Below are positions 1 to 8,443 of a stretch of 36,946 nt of DNA, piece by piece; positions within the stretch are counted from its first letter, which is position 1, and every line of letters starts with the position of its first letter. The notes under the pieces were generated by a model. The model was not told the DNA's origin. It made no database searches and saw only the letters and a list, made by a program, of their open reading frames with translations. Location of the stretch: NCBI RefSeq assembly GCF_003428695.1, contig NZ_QURH01000070.1, forward strand, positions 1 to 36,946, in the 5' to 3' direction. A program made the position numbers and the translations under genes. This stretch comes from Actinomadura logoneensis. Lineage in GTDB: Bacteria > Actinomycetota > Actinomycetes > Streptosporangiales > Streptosporangiaceae.

Positions 1-1836
1 GTTGCGACGGCCGGCACCGGCGCCCGCGCCCGCACCGGCTCCGCGCGGCGCGCCGCCGCGGCGCTCGCCCGAGAACCCGTGCTCGCCACGGGAACCCCGG
101 CCGCCCTCACGGCGGTCGCCCGAGAACTCGCGGCGCTCGCCGGAGAAGTTGTTCCCCCGGCGGTCGCCCTCGAAGTTGCGGTCGCTGCGGAAGCCGCCCT
201 CGCGACGGTCGCTCCCGTAGGAACGCTCACCGCGGTAGCCGCCCTCGCGACGGTCGCCGCGGAAGCCGTTGTCGCGGCGGTCGTCCCCGCCGGGACGCTC
301 GCGACGGTCGTCACGGCGGAACCCGTCACCGCGGGAGTCGTTGCCGCCGCGGTTGCCGTCGAAGCCGCGGCTACGGTCGCCGCGGTAGCCGTTTCCCTGG
401 CCACCGCCGCGGCGCTCGCCGTCGGAGTCACGGCGGAACGAGCCCTCGGAGCGACCCTCGGGACGGCCCTCGCGGTCGAAGTCGCGACGGCCGCCGCCAC
501 GCGGACCGTCGAAGCGGCGCTGGCCGTTGTAGCGGCCCCGCCGTCCACGGCCCGGCTCGCGGCGCGGGCGCTCGGAGATGACCGGGCCCTCGATCGGGAC
601 GCCGGACGGCTCGCGCGCGCCGGTGAGGCGGGTCAGCTCCTCGTCCCCGGAGGAGACGCGGTGCTTGGGGGCCTCGATGCCCGCGCGGCGGGTCATCGCG
701 GACGTCGAGCGCACCTGGTGCGGCAGGACGAGCGTGACGACGGTGCCCTTCTCGCCCGCACGCGCGGTGCGGCCGGCGCGGTGCATGTAGTCCTTGTGGT
801 CGGCCGGCGGGTCGACGTGCATGACCAGGCTGATGTTGTCCACGTGGATGCCGCGCGCGGCGACGTCGGTGGCCACGAGGACGTTGAACGTGCCCTCGTG
901 GAACTCGGCGATCGTGCGCGTGCGGAGGCCCTGGGACTTGCCGCCGTGCAGGCCGGCCGCGCGCACACCCGCCTGGGTGAGCTGCTTGGCGAGCCGGTCG
1001 ACGCCGTGCTTGGTCCGCGCGAACAGGATGGTCCTGCCCTCGCGGTTGGCGATCTCGGCGGTGATGGCGGCCTTGTCCTTCGGCGCGACCAGCAGGAGGT
1101 GGTGGTCCATCGTGTCGACGGGCTCGTCCACCGGGCCGATCGCGTGGGTGACCGGGTCCTTCAGGTAGCGCTGGACGAGGACGTCGACGTCCTTGTCCAG
1201 GGTGGCGGAGAACAGCAGGCGCTGACCGCCGGGACGGGCCTCGTCGAGGATGTCGGTGACGTCGGGCAGGAAGCCCATGTCGGCCATGTGGTCGGCCTCG
1301 TCCAGCACGACCATCTCGAGCGCGGACAGGTCCGCGGCGCCCTGGCGCATCAGGTCCTTGAGGCGGCCCGGGGTCGCGACGAGGATCTCGACGCCGCGGC
1401 GCAGCGCGTCGATCTGCTTGAACATCGACGTCTGGCCGATGACGGTCTTGAAGTGCAGGCCCAGGGAGCGGCCGAGCGGCTCCAGGTTGGTCACGACCTG
1501 CTGGGCGAGCTCGCGCGTCGGCACGAGGATGAGGCCCAGGGGACGGCGCGGCTCGGCGCGGCGGCCCTCCAGGCGGGCGAGCATCGGCAGGCCGAAGGCC
1601 AGGGTCTTGCCCGAGCCCGTCTTGCCGCGGCCGAGGACGTCCCGTCCGGCCATGACGTCCGGGATGGCGGCGGCCTGGATCGGGAACGGGGACTCGATGC
1701 CCTGGCGGGCGAGCGCCGCGACGAGCGGCTCCGGCAGGCCGAGCTCGGCGAAGCCGGGCTGTGCCTCGACCCCCGCGGTGTCCGCGGTGTCCTCCACAGG
1801 GGTGGACGGGGCATGGGCAGCAGAAACGTCGGTCAC
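1..1836 (-). CDS. DEAD-box ATP-dependent RNA helicase (3' end cut by window edge)
   Basis: This is an RNA-remodelling ATPase of the RhlE/CsdA type, acting in the cytoplasm on structured RNA. From a GTG start at 1836, preceded by a GGAAGG ribosome site, the frame stays open for 612 codons to the window edge. Canonical motifs are in order: a Q-motif region near residues 28-60, motif I (KTGSGKT, about 72-78), DEAD at 179-182, SAT at 210-212 and HRAGRTAR at 352-359. After about residue 410 the protein becomes a long Arg/Gly/Asp-rich tail of RGG-like and DRR-like units, ending in the window with an alternating Gly-Ala run. Such basic tails bind RNA in many actinobacterial DEAD-box proteins. The C-terminus lies outside the window. 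The antisense strand and other frames give long Ala- or Arg/Pro-rich shadow ORFs because of the GC bias. The family call is firm; the subfamily is not. Confidence 0.95.
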   Translation of the reverse strand, partial: MTDVSAAHAPSTPVEDTADTAGVEAQPGFAELGLPEPLVAALARQGIESPFPIQAAAIPDVMAGRDVLGRGKTGSGKTLAFGLPMLARLEGRRAEPRRPLGLILVPTRELAQQVVTNLEPLGRSLGLHFKTVIGQTSMFKQIDALRRGVEILVATPGRLKDLMRQGAADLSALEMVVLDEADHMADMGFLPDVTDILDEARPGGQRLLFSATLDKDVDVLVQRYLKDPVTHAIGPVDEPVDTMDHHLLLVAPKDKAAITAEIANREGRTILFARTKHGVDRLAKQLTQAGVRAAGLHGGKSQGLRTRTIAEFHEGTFNVLVATDVAARGIHVDNISLVMHVDPPADHKDYMHRAGRTARAGEKGTVVTLVLPHQVRSTSAMTRRAGIEAPKHRVSSGDEELTRLTGAREPSGVPIEGPVISERPRREPGRGRRGRYNGQRRFDGPRGGGRRDFDREGRPEGRSEGSFRRDSDGERRGGGQGNGYRGDRSRGFDGNRGGNDSRGDGFRRDDRRERPGGDDRRDNGFRGDRREGGYRGERSYGSDRREGGFRSDRNFEGDRRGNNFSGERREFSGDRREGGRGSRGEHGFSGERRGGAPRGAGAGAGAGAGRRN

Positions 1837-2537
1837 GCAATACCTTCCGAGAGGGGGCGCGTCTCGGGAGGCACCACAGGGGCCGGGGAGGCGGCCGCGA
1901 TTCGTGCGCTGCAAGGACGAGCCAGTTGAGACACCACCGCCGTTACCGGCGAGCGTCATAAGAGCGATTTGTTCATCCTAACGTCGAGAGGGGCCGTGCT
2001 TATGCCCATCTCGCGCGGACACATTCGTCACAGGGGCCGCTTCGTCCCCGTCCGTTCGCGTGCGCGAAGGTTGAGCGCCATGTCGTGGGGGCCTGTGTGA
2101 GGTGGCCCTCAGACGGGCGTCGGGCCGGGGCTGTGGGAAGCGGTTCCGGCGGGGGCGGGAGAACGCCCTGGGAGCGAGCATACGCCACAGGACGCGGGAG
2201 TTATCCACAGGTCGGCGGTCGGCTGGCGGCGAGTCGGATCCGGCGGCGACGATGAACGGGTGGATCTGCTTCCGGCCCGCCGTTTGGGGGGTGCGTGTCG
2301 GGGGGCGGGAGCGGCGTCCATGTTCACCGCCGCACCTGCGCCCCGCGCCCGATCGGGGGACCGGACACGGGGCGCAGGCCGCGGCCACGTCAGTAGCGGC
2401 CGGGCCGGGTCTTCCGCAGGGGGTGTTCAGTGTTAACAGGTGTGGGTCCAGCAGGTGCGGGTCCAGCAGGTGCGGGTCCAGCAGGTGCGGGTCCAGCAGG
2501 TGCGGGTCCAGCGGGAGCGGGTCCAGCGGGAGCGGGT
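1837..2537. other. Intergenic region between helicase and rhodanese genes
   Basis: This 700-bp stretch lies between the helicase start and the rhodanese stop, both on the minus strand. No frame in it has a credible protein; the open frames are Arg/Pro-rich shadows. It holds one exact DnaA-box sequence (2201-2209) and most of a 15-bp tandem repeat at its right end. The helicase promoter should lie in its left part, where a weak minus-strand -10-like TAGGAT sits at 1976-1981 without a convincing -35. I see no RNA gene. Confidence 0.6.
2201..2209 (+). promoter_or_regulatory. Single DnaA-box-like site
   Basis: TTATCCACA here matches the consensus DnaA box exactly. It is isolated: no cluster of boxes, AT-rich unwinding element or dnaA/dnaN neighbour is present, so this is not an origin. 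It could titrate DnaA, or be chance. Confidence 0.35.
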
Positions 2538-2543
2538 TCAGCA
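2439..2543. repeat. 15-bp tandem repeat, seven copies
   Basis: Seven consecutive 15-bp units of the type GGTGCGGGTCCAGCA run from 2439 to 2543. The first copy and the last three differ by one or two bases from the near-identical core copies, and a degenerate eighth follows. The last full copy contains the rhodanese stop codon (2538-2540), so the array begins exactly where that reading frame ends. Confidence 0.85.
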
Positions 2544-3005
2544 GGCGCAGGTGATGCCCGCCACGGGGGCGGTCAGGGGGTCGGGAGATCGGCGGGTGAC
2601 CCCTGCGGCGGTCTCGACCGGGTAGCCCTCACGGGCCCAGTACTCGAATCCGCCGATCATCTCCTTGACCCGGTAGCCGAGCCGGGCCAGCTCCAGAGCG
2701 GAGCGCGTCGCGCCGTTGCAGCCGGGTCCCCAGCAGTAGACGACCACCAGGGCGTCCCGGTCGAGGACCTGGTCGTGGCGCTCGGTGATCTCCGCCCGGG
2801 GGAGGTGGACGGCACCCGCGACGTGGCCCATGTCCCAGGCTTCCTGGGCGCGGAAGTCCACAACGATGATCGCTTCCGCCGCCTCCCCCATCTGGGAGAA
2901 CACGTCCGCCGGGTCGGTCTCGAAGGCCAGCCGGGTGGCGAAGAACCGGACGGCCGGGCTCTCGGCCTGGATCTCACTGACGGTCACGATCGACTCCTCA
3001 CTCAT
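2538..3005 (-). CDS. Single-domain rhodanese-like sulfurtransferase
   Basis: This encodes a 155-residue rhodanese-fold protein, a family that carries persulfide sulfur on an active-site cysteine. The sequence has the CH2A-like start (IIVVDFRAQEAWDMGHVAGAVHLP, spread over residues about 46-69) and the active-site segment YCWGPGCNGATRS at 90-102. Cys91 aligns with the usual catalytic cysteine; Cys96 is a second candidate. Two more cysteines sit at the extreme C-terminus (153 and 155). The ATG at 3005 is chosen because the domain begins about 40 residues later. The frame is open far upstream, but that extension overlaps the divergent regulator gene and is not protein-like. It is transcribed away from the GlxA-type regulator at 3291, a pairing often seen in actinobacteria, so that regulator may control it. 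The physiological acceptor is unknown. Confidence 0.88.
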   Translation of the reverse strand: MSEESIVTVSEIQAESPAVRFFATRLAFETDPADVFSQMGEAAEAIIVVDFRAQEAWDMGHVAGAVHLPRAEITERHDQVLDRDALVVVYCWGPGCNGATRSALELARLGYRVKEMIGGFEYWAREGYPVETAAGVTRRSPDPLTAPVAGITCAC

Positions 3006-3290
3006 ATGTTCCGGGCAGTCCGCCGCCAGGAGCACGAGCACCCCGCCCCCGGCGGACGCACCGCCCTCCGTGGGCAACCCGTCCCCGGCGGTGCACCACC
3101 CCGGGCAAGCTCCCCGCCTTGGGTAGGCACACCGTCCTCGGAGGCCCCCGCCCCCGGCGAGTGCACCGGCCTGGCCGGCGAGGCTCTCAGCGGCGGCACT
3201 TGGCCTCTGAACTGCGGACTTCTTGATGGTCGTCGATCGCGCAGGGCAGGGAACAGTGGCATGAACGCCCATGACCCTTAAGATCTGGCC

Positions 3291-4283
3291 ATGATGCGCA
3301 ATCCGCACCGCGTCGGCGTGCTGGCGTTCGACGGGATGGCGCCGTTCGAGTTGAGCGCGGTCGTCGAGGTCTTCGGGCTCCCCCGGCCGGAGCTGGGCGT
3401 GCCCTGGTACGAGCTGCGGGTGTGCGGGCTCACACCCGGGCCGCTGCGGATGGTCGGCGGCCTGAGCGTGACGCCCGATCACGGCCTGGCCGACTTCGCC
3501 TCCGCAGACACCTTGATCGTCGTCGCCGTCCCGGACGTCCGGGGAACGGTGCCGGCGGCGCTGGTGGACGCGTTGCGGGCCGCCCACCAGCGCGGCGCCC
3601 GGGTGGTGTCGAACTGCTCCGGGGCGTTCGCGCTGGCCGCCGCCGGGCTCCTCGACGGACGCGCGGCCACGACGCACTGGCTCTACGCGGACCTGCTGCG
3701 GCGCCGGTATCCCGCGGTCGACGTCACTCCGGACGTCCTGTACGTGGACGGCGATGACGTGATCACGGGTGCGGGCAGCGCGTCCGTCCTCGACCTGTGC
3801 CTGCATCTGGTCCGCAAGGACCACGGGGCCCGGGTCGCGAACGCCGTGGCGCGGCGGCTGGTCGTCCCGCCGCACCGGGACGGCGGCCAGGCGCAGTTCG
3901 TCGCGTCCGCGGTCCCCGAGCCCGCGGCGGACGACGCGGTCGGTCGCGCCATGGAGCACGCGCTGGCCAACCTCACCCGCCCGCTGACGATCGCCGAGCT
4001 GGCGCGCGTCGCGTGCCTGGCGCCGCGGACCTTCATCCGCCACTTCAACCGGCAGACCGGCACCAGTCCCCTCCGCTGGATCGTGCACCAGCGGATCATG
4101 GCCAGCCTCCCGCTGCTGGAGGAGGGCTCCACACCGGTGGAGAAGGTCGCCGCCGCCGTCGGCTTCGACAGCCCGGCGACCTTCCGCCACCACTTCACCC
4201 GCATCATGTGCACCTCCCCCTCCGCCTACCGCACCACCTTCCGAACAGACCCCCCGGCCACCCCCGCACTGCCCCGGGCATGA
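3291..4283 (+). CDS. GlxA-family transcriptional regulator (DJ-1/PfpI domain + AraC-type HTH)
   Basis: This is a 330-residue two-domain regulator of usual length. Residues about 8-185 form a DJ-1/PfpI-like sensor domain, with the nucleophile-elbow cysteine in SNCSGAFALA (Cys109). Residues about 220-320 form the AraC/XylS double helix-turn-helix, visible as TIAELARVACLAPRTFIRHF and, after a linker, VEKVAAAVGFDSPATFRHHF. Family members sense small metabolites and activate adjacent genes; they are not proteases. Two ATGs in tandem open the frame (3291 and 3294), and no strong ribosome site is visible. Its divergent neighbour, 285 bp away, is the rhodanese gene, which is the most likely target. 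The ligand is unknown. Confidence 0.92.
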   Translation: MMRNPHRVGVLAFDGMAPFELSAVVEVFGLPRPELGVPWYELRVCGLTPGPLRMVGGLSVTPDHGLADFASADTLIVVAVPDVRGTVPAALVDALRAAHQRGARVVSNCSGAFALAAAGLLDGRAATTHWLYADLLRRRYPAVDVTPDVLYVDGDDVITGAGSASVLDLCLHLVRKDHGARVANAVARRLVVPPHRDGGQAQFVASAVPEPAADDAVGRAMEHALANLTRPLTIAELARVACLAPRTFIRHFNRQTGTSPLRWIVHQRIMASLPLLEEGSTPVEKVAAAVGFDSPATFRHHFTRIMCTSPSAYRTTFRTDPPATPALPRA

Positions 4284-4318
4284 CGCCCTCTCCCGGCACT
4301 CCCGAACATGACGCCCTT

Positions 4319-4337
4319 CTCCCGGCAGCGGGAGGGC
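4319..4337 (+). terminator. Possible hairpin terminator after the GlxA-type gene
   Basis: CTCCCG (4319-4324) pairs with CGGGAG (4329-4334) around a four-base loop, 35 bp after the regulator's stop codon. No T-run follows, so it would be a weak or actinobacterial-type terminator. Confidence 0.35.
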
Positions 4338-4483
4338 GCGGCATGGACGGCCCGCGCCAGAGCGGTCTGGCAGGTGCCCCGCCCCGACTCAGGGCTGTCT
4401 GCGCAGGTCACAGCACTCGAAAGGGGGTGGCGGGGGTTGGTGGGGCGGGTTCGGGGGGGAGGGGGTGGGGGTAGGTCGCGGGT

Positions 4484-5530
4484 ATGGGGGTCGGGGCAGC
4501 GGGGGCTGTTTCGCGGAGGGGGGCTCCGCACGCGCGGGTGTGGTTGCGGGTGCTCTGGTCAGGCCTGGCGCTGTGGGCGGCCAGCGTGCTGGTCACGGCG
4601 GTGACGGCGAACTCGAACCTGGTGCCGACGATCGTGCTGCTGGGCAGCTTCGTCGTGCCCGTGGCGTTCGTGGTGTGGGCGTACGAGCACGGGAGGTCCG
4701 GCGAGCTCACCGTGCCCTGCCTGTTCCGGGCGTTCGTCGTCGGCGGTGTCCTGGGGTTGCTGGGCGCGTCGCTGCTGGAGACGTATCTGCTGCATCCGTC
4801 CCCGTGGATGTACGTCGGGGTCGGGCTCATCGAGGAGGCGGTCAAGCTTGCGGCGCTGATCTATGTGGCGTTCCGGCTGCGGGAGCGGACGACGCGGGAC
4901 GGGCTGGTCCTCGGCGCGACCGTCGGGTTCGGGTTCGCGGCGTTCGAGAGCGCCGGGTACGCGCTCAACGCCATGTACACCGTGCACGGGCTGAGCCTGT
5001 GGCCGCTGGTGGAGACGGAGATCCTGCGGGGCGTCCTGACGCCGGTCGGGCACGGCCTGTGGACGGCGATCGTCGGCGGGGTGCTCTTCGCGTCCTCGCG
5101 GGGGCGGCGCCGGTTCCACATCGGCTGGGCGGTCGTCCTGGCGCTGCTCGGGGTCTCGCTGCTGCACGCGCTCTGGGACTCCATGCACGGGATCGCGATC
5201 TTCGTGGCGCTCCAGCTGACCGGGGACGGGTGGGAGGCGCGGGGAATCGATCAGGGGTACCTGCCGAGGGCCACGCCGGGGCAGAGCGACCTGATCACGC
5301 TGCTCGACTGGGGCGGGCTGCTGGCGATCTCCGTGCTGGGGCTGAGCTGGCTGCGTGCCCTGACCGCCCGCGCCCGCCGCGACGAGGAGGAGGCAGCGGC
5401 GGCGGAGTTGGACGAGGAAGCGGAGGAGCAGGCGCGGATCACCGAGGTCCCGTACGCCACGCCGGGGTCGCTCCCGCCTTCCCCTTTCGGGCCCGAACCG
5501 CCGCCGCCCGGCCGCGACTCCGGCGGGTGA
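4484..5530 (+). CDS. prsW: PrsW-family intramembrane metalloprotease
   Basis: This is a 348-residue polytopic membrane protein with about eight hydrophobic segments. It carries the PrsW signature: adjacent glutamates in GLIEEAVKL (Glu117-Glu118), FESAGY near 154-159, HGLW at 190-193 and HALWDS at 228-233. In this family the glutamates and histidines are the presumed metal and catalytic residues. PrsW proteins cleave membrane substrates such as anti-sigma factors. The last 70 residues are an acidic then proline-rich cytoplasmic tail. The start at 4484 is preceded by a G-rich stretch rather than a clean ribosome site. No anti-sigma gene is adjacent; the ECF41 sigma downstream normally works without one, so the substrate is unclear. 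Confidence 0.9.
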   Translation: MGVGAAGAVSRRGAPHARVWLRVLWSGLALWAASVLVTAVTANSNLVPTIVLLGSFVVPVAFVVWAYEHGRSGELTVPCLFRAFVVGGVLGLLGASLLETYLLHPSPWMYVGVGLIEEAVKLAALIYVAFRLRERTTRDGLVLGATVGFGFAAFESAGYALNAMYTVHGLSLWPLVETEILRGVLTPVGHGLWTAIVGGVLFASSRGRRRFHIGWAVVLALLGVSLLHALWDSMHGIAIFVALQLTGDGWEARGIDQGYLPRATPGQSDLITLLDWGGLLAISVLGLSWLRALTARARRDEEEAAAAELDEEAEEQARITEVPYATPGSLPPSPFGPEPPPPGRDSGG

Positions 5531-5549
5531 CGCAGGACACATCCGGACC

Positions 5550-5576
5550 TGTCACGGACGGCGCGTCCTGTCTGTC
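5550..5576 (+). promoter_or_regulatory. Candidate ECF41-type promoter
   Basis: TGTCACG at 5550-5556 and TGTC at 5573-5576 are separated by 16 bases. This resembles the ECF41 promoter as I recall it (TGTCACA, about 16 bases, CGTC), with one mismatch in each element. A transcript would start near 5583 and leave about 35 bases before the oxidoreductase ATG. The sigma factor encoded two genes later in the same direction is an ECF41 member. Confidence 0.5.
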
Positions 5577-5618
5577 CCATGGGCGTCCATCGGGAACGTC
5601 CTCAGGGAGATGAGGAAA

Positions 5619-6764
5619 ATGCGCAAGGACATCGTCGTCGTGGGGGCGGGCTACAGCGGCATGCTCTGCGCCGTCCGGACCGCGCGCCGCACCCGCCGCG
5701 ACCGGGACGTCACGGTCACGCTCGTCAACCCGTCCGACCGGTTCGTGGAGCGGCTGCGCACCCACCAGACCGCCGCCGGGCAGGACCTCGCCGCCCACCG
5801 CATCCCCGACCTGCTCGACGGCACGGGCGTCGTGTTCCGCCAGGGACGCGTCACCGCCATCGACCCGGGCCGCCGCCGCATCACCGTCGACACCGAGGAC
5901 ATCGGGTACGACACGCTCGTCCTGGCCCTCGGCAGCCGCGCCGACACCTCGCGTGTCCCCGGCGCGGATGAGCACGCGTTCACCCTGGACGAGCCGGACC
6001 GCCTGGCCGCGCGCCTCACCGAGCCCGGCGTCCGGACGGTCGCCGTCTGCGGCGGTGGCCTGACCGGTGTCGAGGCCGCCGCCGAGATCGCCGAGAGCCA
6101 CCCGGGCCTGGATGTGACGCTGGTCAGCCGGGGCGAGCCCGCCGCGATGATGGGCGACCGGGCGCGCGCGTACGTGTCGAGGGCGTTCGCGCGGCTCGGC
6201 GTGACGGTCCGCGCGGGTGAGGCGGTCGCCAAGGTCCTGCCGGACGGGGTGGAGCTCGCCGACGGCTCGGTCGTCCCGTCCGACGCGACCCTGTGGACGA
6301 CCGGTGTCCGCGTGCCCGGCCTGGCCACCGCCGCCGGCATCACCACCGACCGGAGCGGACGCGTCGTCGTGGACGCCGCGCTGCGTTCGGTGTCGCACCC
6401 GGAGGTGTTCGCGATCGGCGACGCCGCCGCCGTCCGGCAGCCGTGGGGCGAACTCCACGGGACCTGCCAGACCGGCATGCCCACCGGCGCGCACGCCGCC
6501 GACAACATCGTCCGGCTGCTGCGCGGCCGGGCGCCGAGGCCGTTCCGGATCGGCTACTTCCACCAGCCGGTCAGCCTCGGCCGCCGCGACGCGGTGATCC
6601 AGTTCGTCCGCGCGGACGACACCCCGCGCCGCCTCGCCCTCACCGGACGCGCGGCGGTCCGCTACAAGGAGACCGTCAGCTCCAGCCCCGTCCCGTTCTT
6701 CCGGATCAGCAGGCGTGTCAATGTCTACCCGTACCTCACCAAGGGCGGCCGGGCCACCCGCTGA
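5619..6764 (+). CDS. NDH-2-like FAD-dependent pyridine nucleotide oxidoreductase
   Basis: This is a 381-residue flavoprotein of the two-dinucleotide-binding-domain family, with FAD bound at the N-terminal GAGYSG. A second Rossmann motif, CGGGLTGVEAA, falls mid-protein and should bind NAD(P)H. Near the C-terminus EVFAIGDAAA is the conserved FAD-contact segment. Such proteins pass electrons from NAD(P)H to quinones or other acceptors; there is no strong membrane helix. I prefer the ATG at 5619, which has AGGGAG nine bases upstream, over the ATG at 5610, which directly abuts it. The gene lies 147 bp upstream of an ECF41 sigma gene on the same strand and has an ECF41-like promoter. Oxidoreductases are among the known genomic partners of this sigma group, so co-regulation is likely. 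Confidence 0.88.
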   Translation: MRKDIVVVGAGYSGMLCAVRTARRTRRDRDVTVTLVNPSDRFVERLRTHQTAAGQDLAAHRIPDLLDGTGVVFRQGRVTAIDPGRRRITVDTEDIGYDTLVLALGSRADTSRVPGADEHAFTLDEPDRLAARLTEPGVRTVAVCGGGLTGVEAAAEIAESHPGLDVTLVSRGEPAAMMGDRARAYVSRAFARLGVTVRAGEAVAKVLPDGVELADGSVVPSDATLWTTGVRVPGLATAAGITTDRSGRVVVDAALRSVSHPEVFAIGDAAAVRQPWGELHGTCQTGMPTGAHAADNIVRLLRGRAPRPFRIGYFHQPVSLGRRDAVIQFVRADDTPRRLALTGRAAVRYKETVSSSPVPFFRISRRVNVYPYLTKGGRATR

Positions 6765-6765
6765 C

Positions 6766-6797
6766 CCGGCCGCCGGCCGCCGGCCGCCGGCCGCCGG
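6766..6797. repeat. 7-bp tandem repeat (CCGGCCG) with hairpin potential
   Basis: Four and a half copies of CCGGCCG follow the oxidoreductase stop by one base. Each unit contains the palindrome CGGCCG, so the RNA can form several alternative G-C hairpins. It may attenuate read-through into the sigma factor gene. Confidence 0.6.
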
Positions 6798-6911
6798 ACG
6801 CGACTGTCGCGTACCGGCCGGGCGAGAAAAGGCGGGTGAAGTGCGATGCTCAGGTCGGAGGCACGCACACCCCCGCGTCTCGGGTGACCGGGCTTCTGCG
6901 AAGGAGGGGCG

Positions 6912-7793
6912 ATGAGGACTGCTGCGGAGCCGGTGGACGATCCCTTCACCGCGCATCGACGGTTGCTGTTCGGGACCGCCTACCAGCTCCTCGGCAGCGT
7001 CGCCGACGCCGAGGACGTCCTCCAGGACGCGTGGCTCGCCTGGAACAAGGCGGACCGGTCCGGGGTCGCGAACGCGCGCGCCTACCTCGTGCGGACGGTC
7101 ACGAACCTCGCCCTCAACCGGTTGACGTCCGCGCGTGCGACGCGCGAGTCCTACGTCGGGCCGTGGCTTCCCGAGCCGCTGCTGACCGAGCCCGACCGCG
7201 CCGCCGAGGAGGCCGAGGCCGCCGAGTCCGTCTCGACCGCGATGCTCGTCGTGCTGGAGACGCTGTCCCCGGTGGAGCGCGCCGTCTTCGTCCTGCGCGA
7301 GGTGTTCGGGTTCTCCTACGCCGAGATCGCGGGGTTCGTCGACCGGCCCGAGCCGTCCGTCCGGCAGGTCGCGCACCGGGCGCGCGAGCACGTCCGGACG
7401 CGCCGGACGCGGTTCGACGACGACCCCGAGCGGCGCCGCGCGCTCACCGAGCGGTTCATGGCGGCGGCGTCCGGCGGGGACATCAACGCGGTGATGGAAC
7501 TGCTCGCGCCGGACGTGACGGCCTGGACGGACGGCGGGGGCAAGGTCACCGCGGCGCGCCGTCCGCTGCACGGCCCGGACCATGTCGCGCGCTGGCTGCT
7601 CGGCACGCTCGCCAAGCCGGTCACGGCCGGGGTCACGCTGGAGGCCGCGACGGTCAACGGGGAGCTGGCGGTCATCGCGGCGCTCGGCGGGGAGCCCATC
7701 GGCGTCGTCACCTTCGACCTGCTCGACGACCGCGTCCAGAACCTGCGTTTCCAGGTGAATCCCGACAAGCTCACCGGCCTGCGCCGCGCCTGA
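6912..7793 (+). CDS. sigJ: ECF41-family RNA polymerase sigma factor (SigJ-type, SnoaL-like C-terminal domain)
   Basis: This is a 293-residue sigma factor. Region 2 lies at about 10-75 (AEDVLQDAWLAW) and region 4 at about 115-165 (LSPVERAVFVLREVFGFSYAEIA, split here only for reading). Residues 175-290 form a SnoaL-like domain. ECF41 hallmarks are present: the linker YVGPWLPEPL (81-90), DGGGK (207-211) and NPDKL near the C-terminus. In this group the C-terminal domain, not a separate anti-sigma, modulates activity. GGAGG sits seven bases before the ATG. An oxidoreductase gene lies upstream and an NAD-dependent epimerase downstream on the other strand; both are typical ECF41 partner classes. The signal is unknown. 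Confidence 0.93.
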   Translation: MRTAAEPVDDPFTAHRRLLFGTAYQLLGSVADAEDVLQDAWLAWNKADRSGVANARAYLVRTVTNLALNRLTSARATRESYVGPWLPEPLLTEPDRAAEEAEAAESVSTAMLVVLETLSPVERAVFVLREVFGFSYAEIAGFVDRPEPSVRQVAHRAREHVRTRRTRFDDDPERRRALTERFMAAASGGDINAVMELLAPDVTAWTDGGGKVTAARRPLHGPDHVARWLLGTLAKPVTAGVTLEAATVNGELAVIAALGGEPIGVVTFDLLDDRVQNLRFQVNPDKLTGLRRA

Positions 7794-7909
7794 CCCGGGC
7801 CGGGCCCCACCCGGAGCGGATCGCAGGAGTTGAGACGGCGCGTTCACACCACCAGGGCTTCAGGCGGCGCGTCCCGATCACCTCCTGCCGGGGGGGGGAG
7901 GATGGGACG

Positions 7910-8443
7910 GTGGAGAACGTGATCATTCTGGCCGGGCCGCCCGGGGCGGGGAAGACGACCGTCGCGGAACTGCTGGCCCAGCGGTTCGAGCGCAGCGTCC
8001 ACCTGCACACCGACGACTTCTGGACGTTCATCAAGCGCGGCCTGGTCATGCCGTACCTGCCCGAGTCGCACACGCAGAACGAGACGGTGATGGACGTCGT
8101 GGCGGGCGCGGCGGCCGGTTACGCGGCGGGCGGGTACACGGTGGTGTGCGACGGGGTCATGGGGCCGTGGTTCCTCCATCCGTTCACCCGGCGCGGGATT
8201 CCGTTCCACTACGTGATCCTGCGGCCGGACGTCGAGACCACCCTCGCCCGCGCCACCGCGCGGGACCCGGACCGGTACCTCACCGATCCGGGCCCCGTCC
8301 GCGACCTGCACGCCCAGTTCGCCGCCCAGGACGGCTACGACGGGTACGTCCTCGACTCGTCCGGGCTCACCGCGGACCAGACCGCCGACGCCGTGTACGC
8401 GGCGGTCCGGGACGGCGGGCATCTCTTCAAGCAGGGCCGCTGA
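7910..8443 (+). CDS. Small P-loop kinase (AAA_33/gluconokinase-like fold)
   Basis: This 177-residue protein starts with a P-loop, GPPGAGKTT (residues 9-17), followed by HTDDFW (35-40), an acidic motif positioned like the substrate site of small-molecule kinases such as gluconokinase or chloramphenicol phosphotransferase. A lid-like Arg-rich segment, LARATARDPDRY, follows near 110-121. It probably phosphorylates a small molecule, identity unknown. The GTG at 7910 has GGAGG eight bases upstream. A second GTG at 7919 would leave too little before the P-loop. The frame is open far upstream, but that part overlaps the sigma gene and is a shadow. Its last 17 bases overlap the end of the convergent epimerase gene. 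Confidence 0.8.
   Translation: MENVIILAGPPGAGKTTVAELLAQRFERSVHLHTDDFWTFIKRGLVMPYLPESHTQNETVMDVVAGAAAGYAAGGYTVVCDGVMGPWFLHPFTRRGIPFHYVILRPDVETTLARATARDPDRYLTDPGPVRDLHAQFAAQDGYDGYVLDSSGLTADQTADAVYAAVRDGGHLFKQGR

Noticed and set aside
79..1929. Long plus-strand open frame opposite the helicase gene
   Set aside because: The protein is Ala/Val-rich low complexity, whereas the minus strand encodes a complete set of DEAD-box motifs.
3006..4193. Upstream in-frame extension of the rhodanese gene to 551 codons
   Set aside because: It runs antisense through the GlxA-type regulator gene, has no domain-like sequence, and the ATG at 3005 fits the family length.
6765..6911. A second ECF41 promoter directly before the sigma factor gene
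   Set aside because: TGTCGCG is present, but no CGTC-like -10 falls at the right distance.
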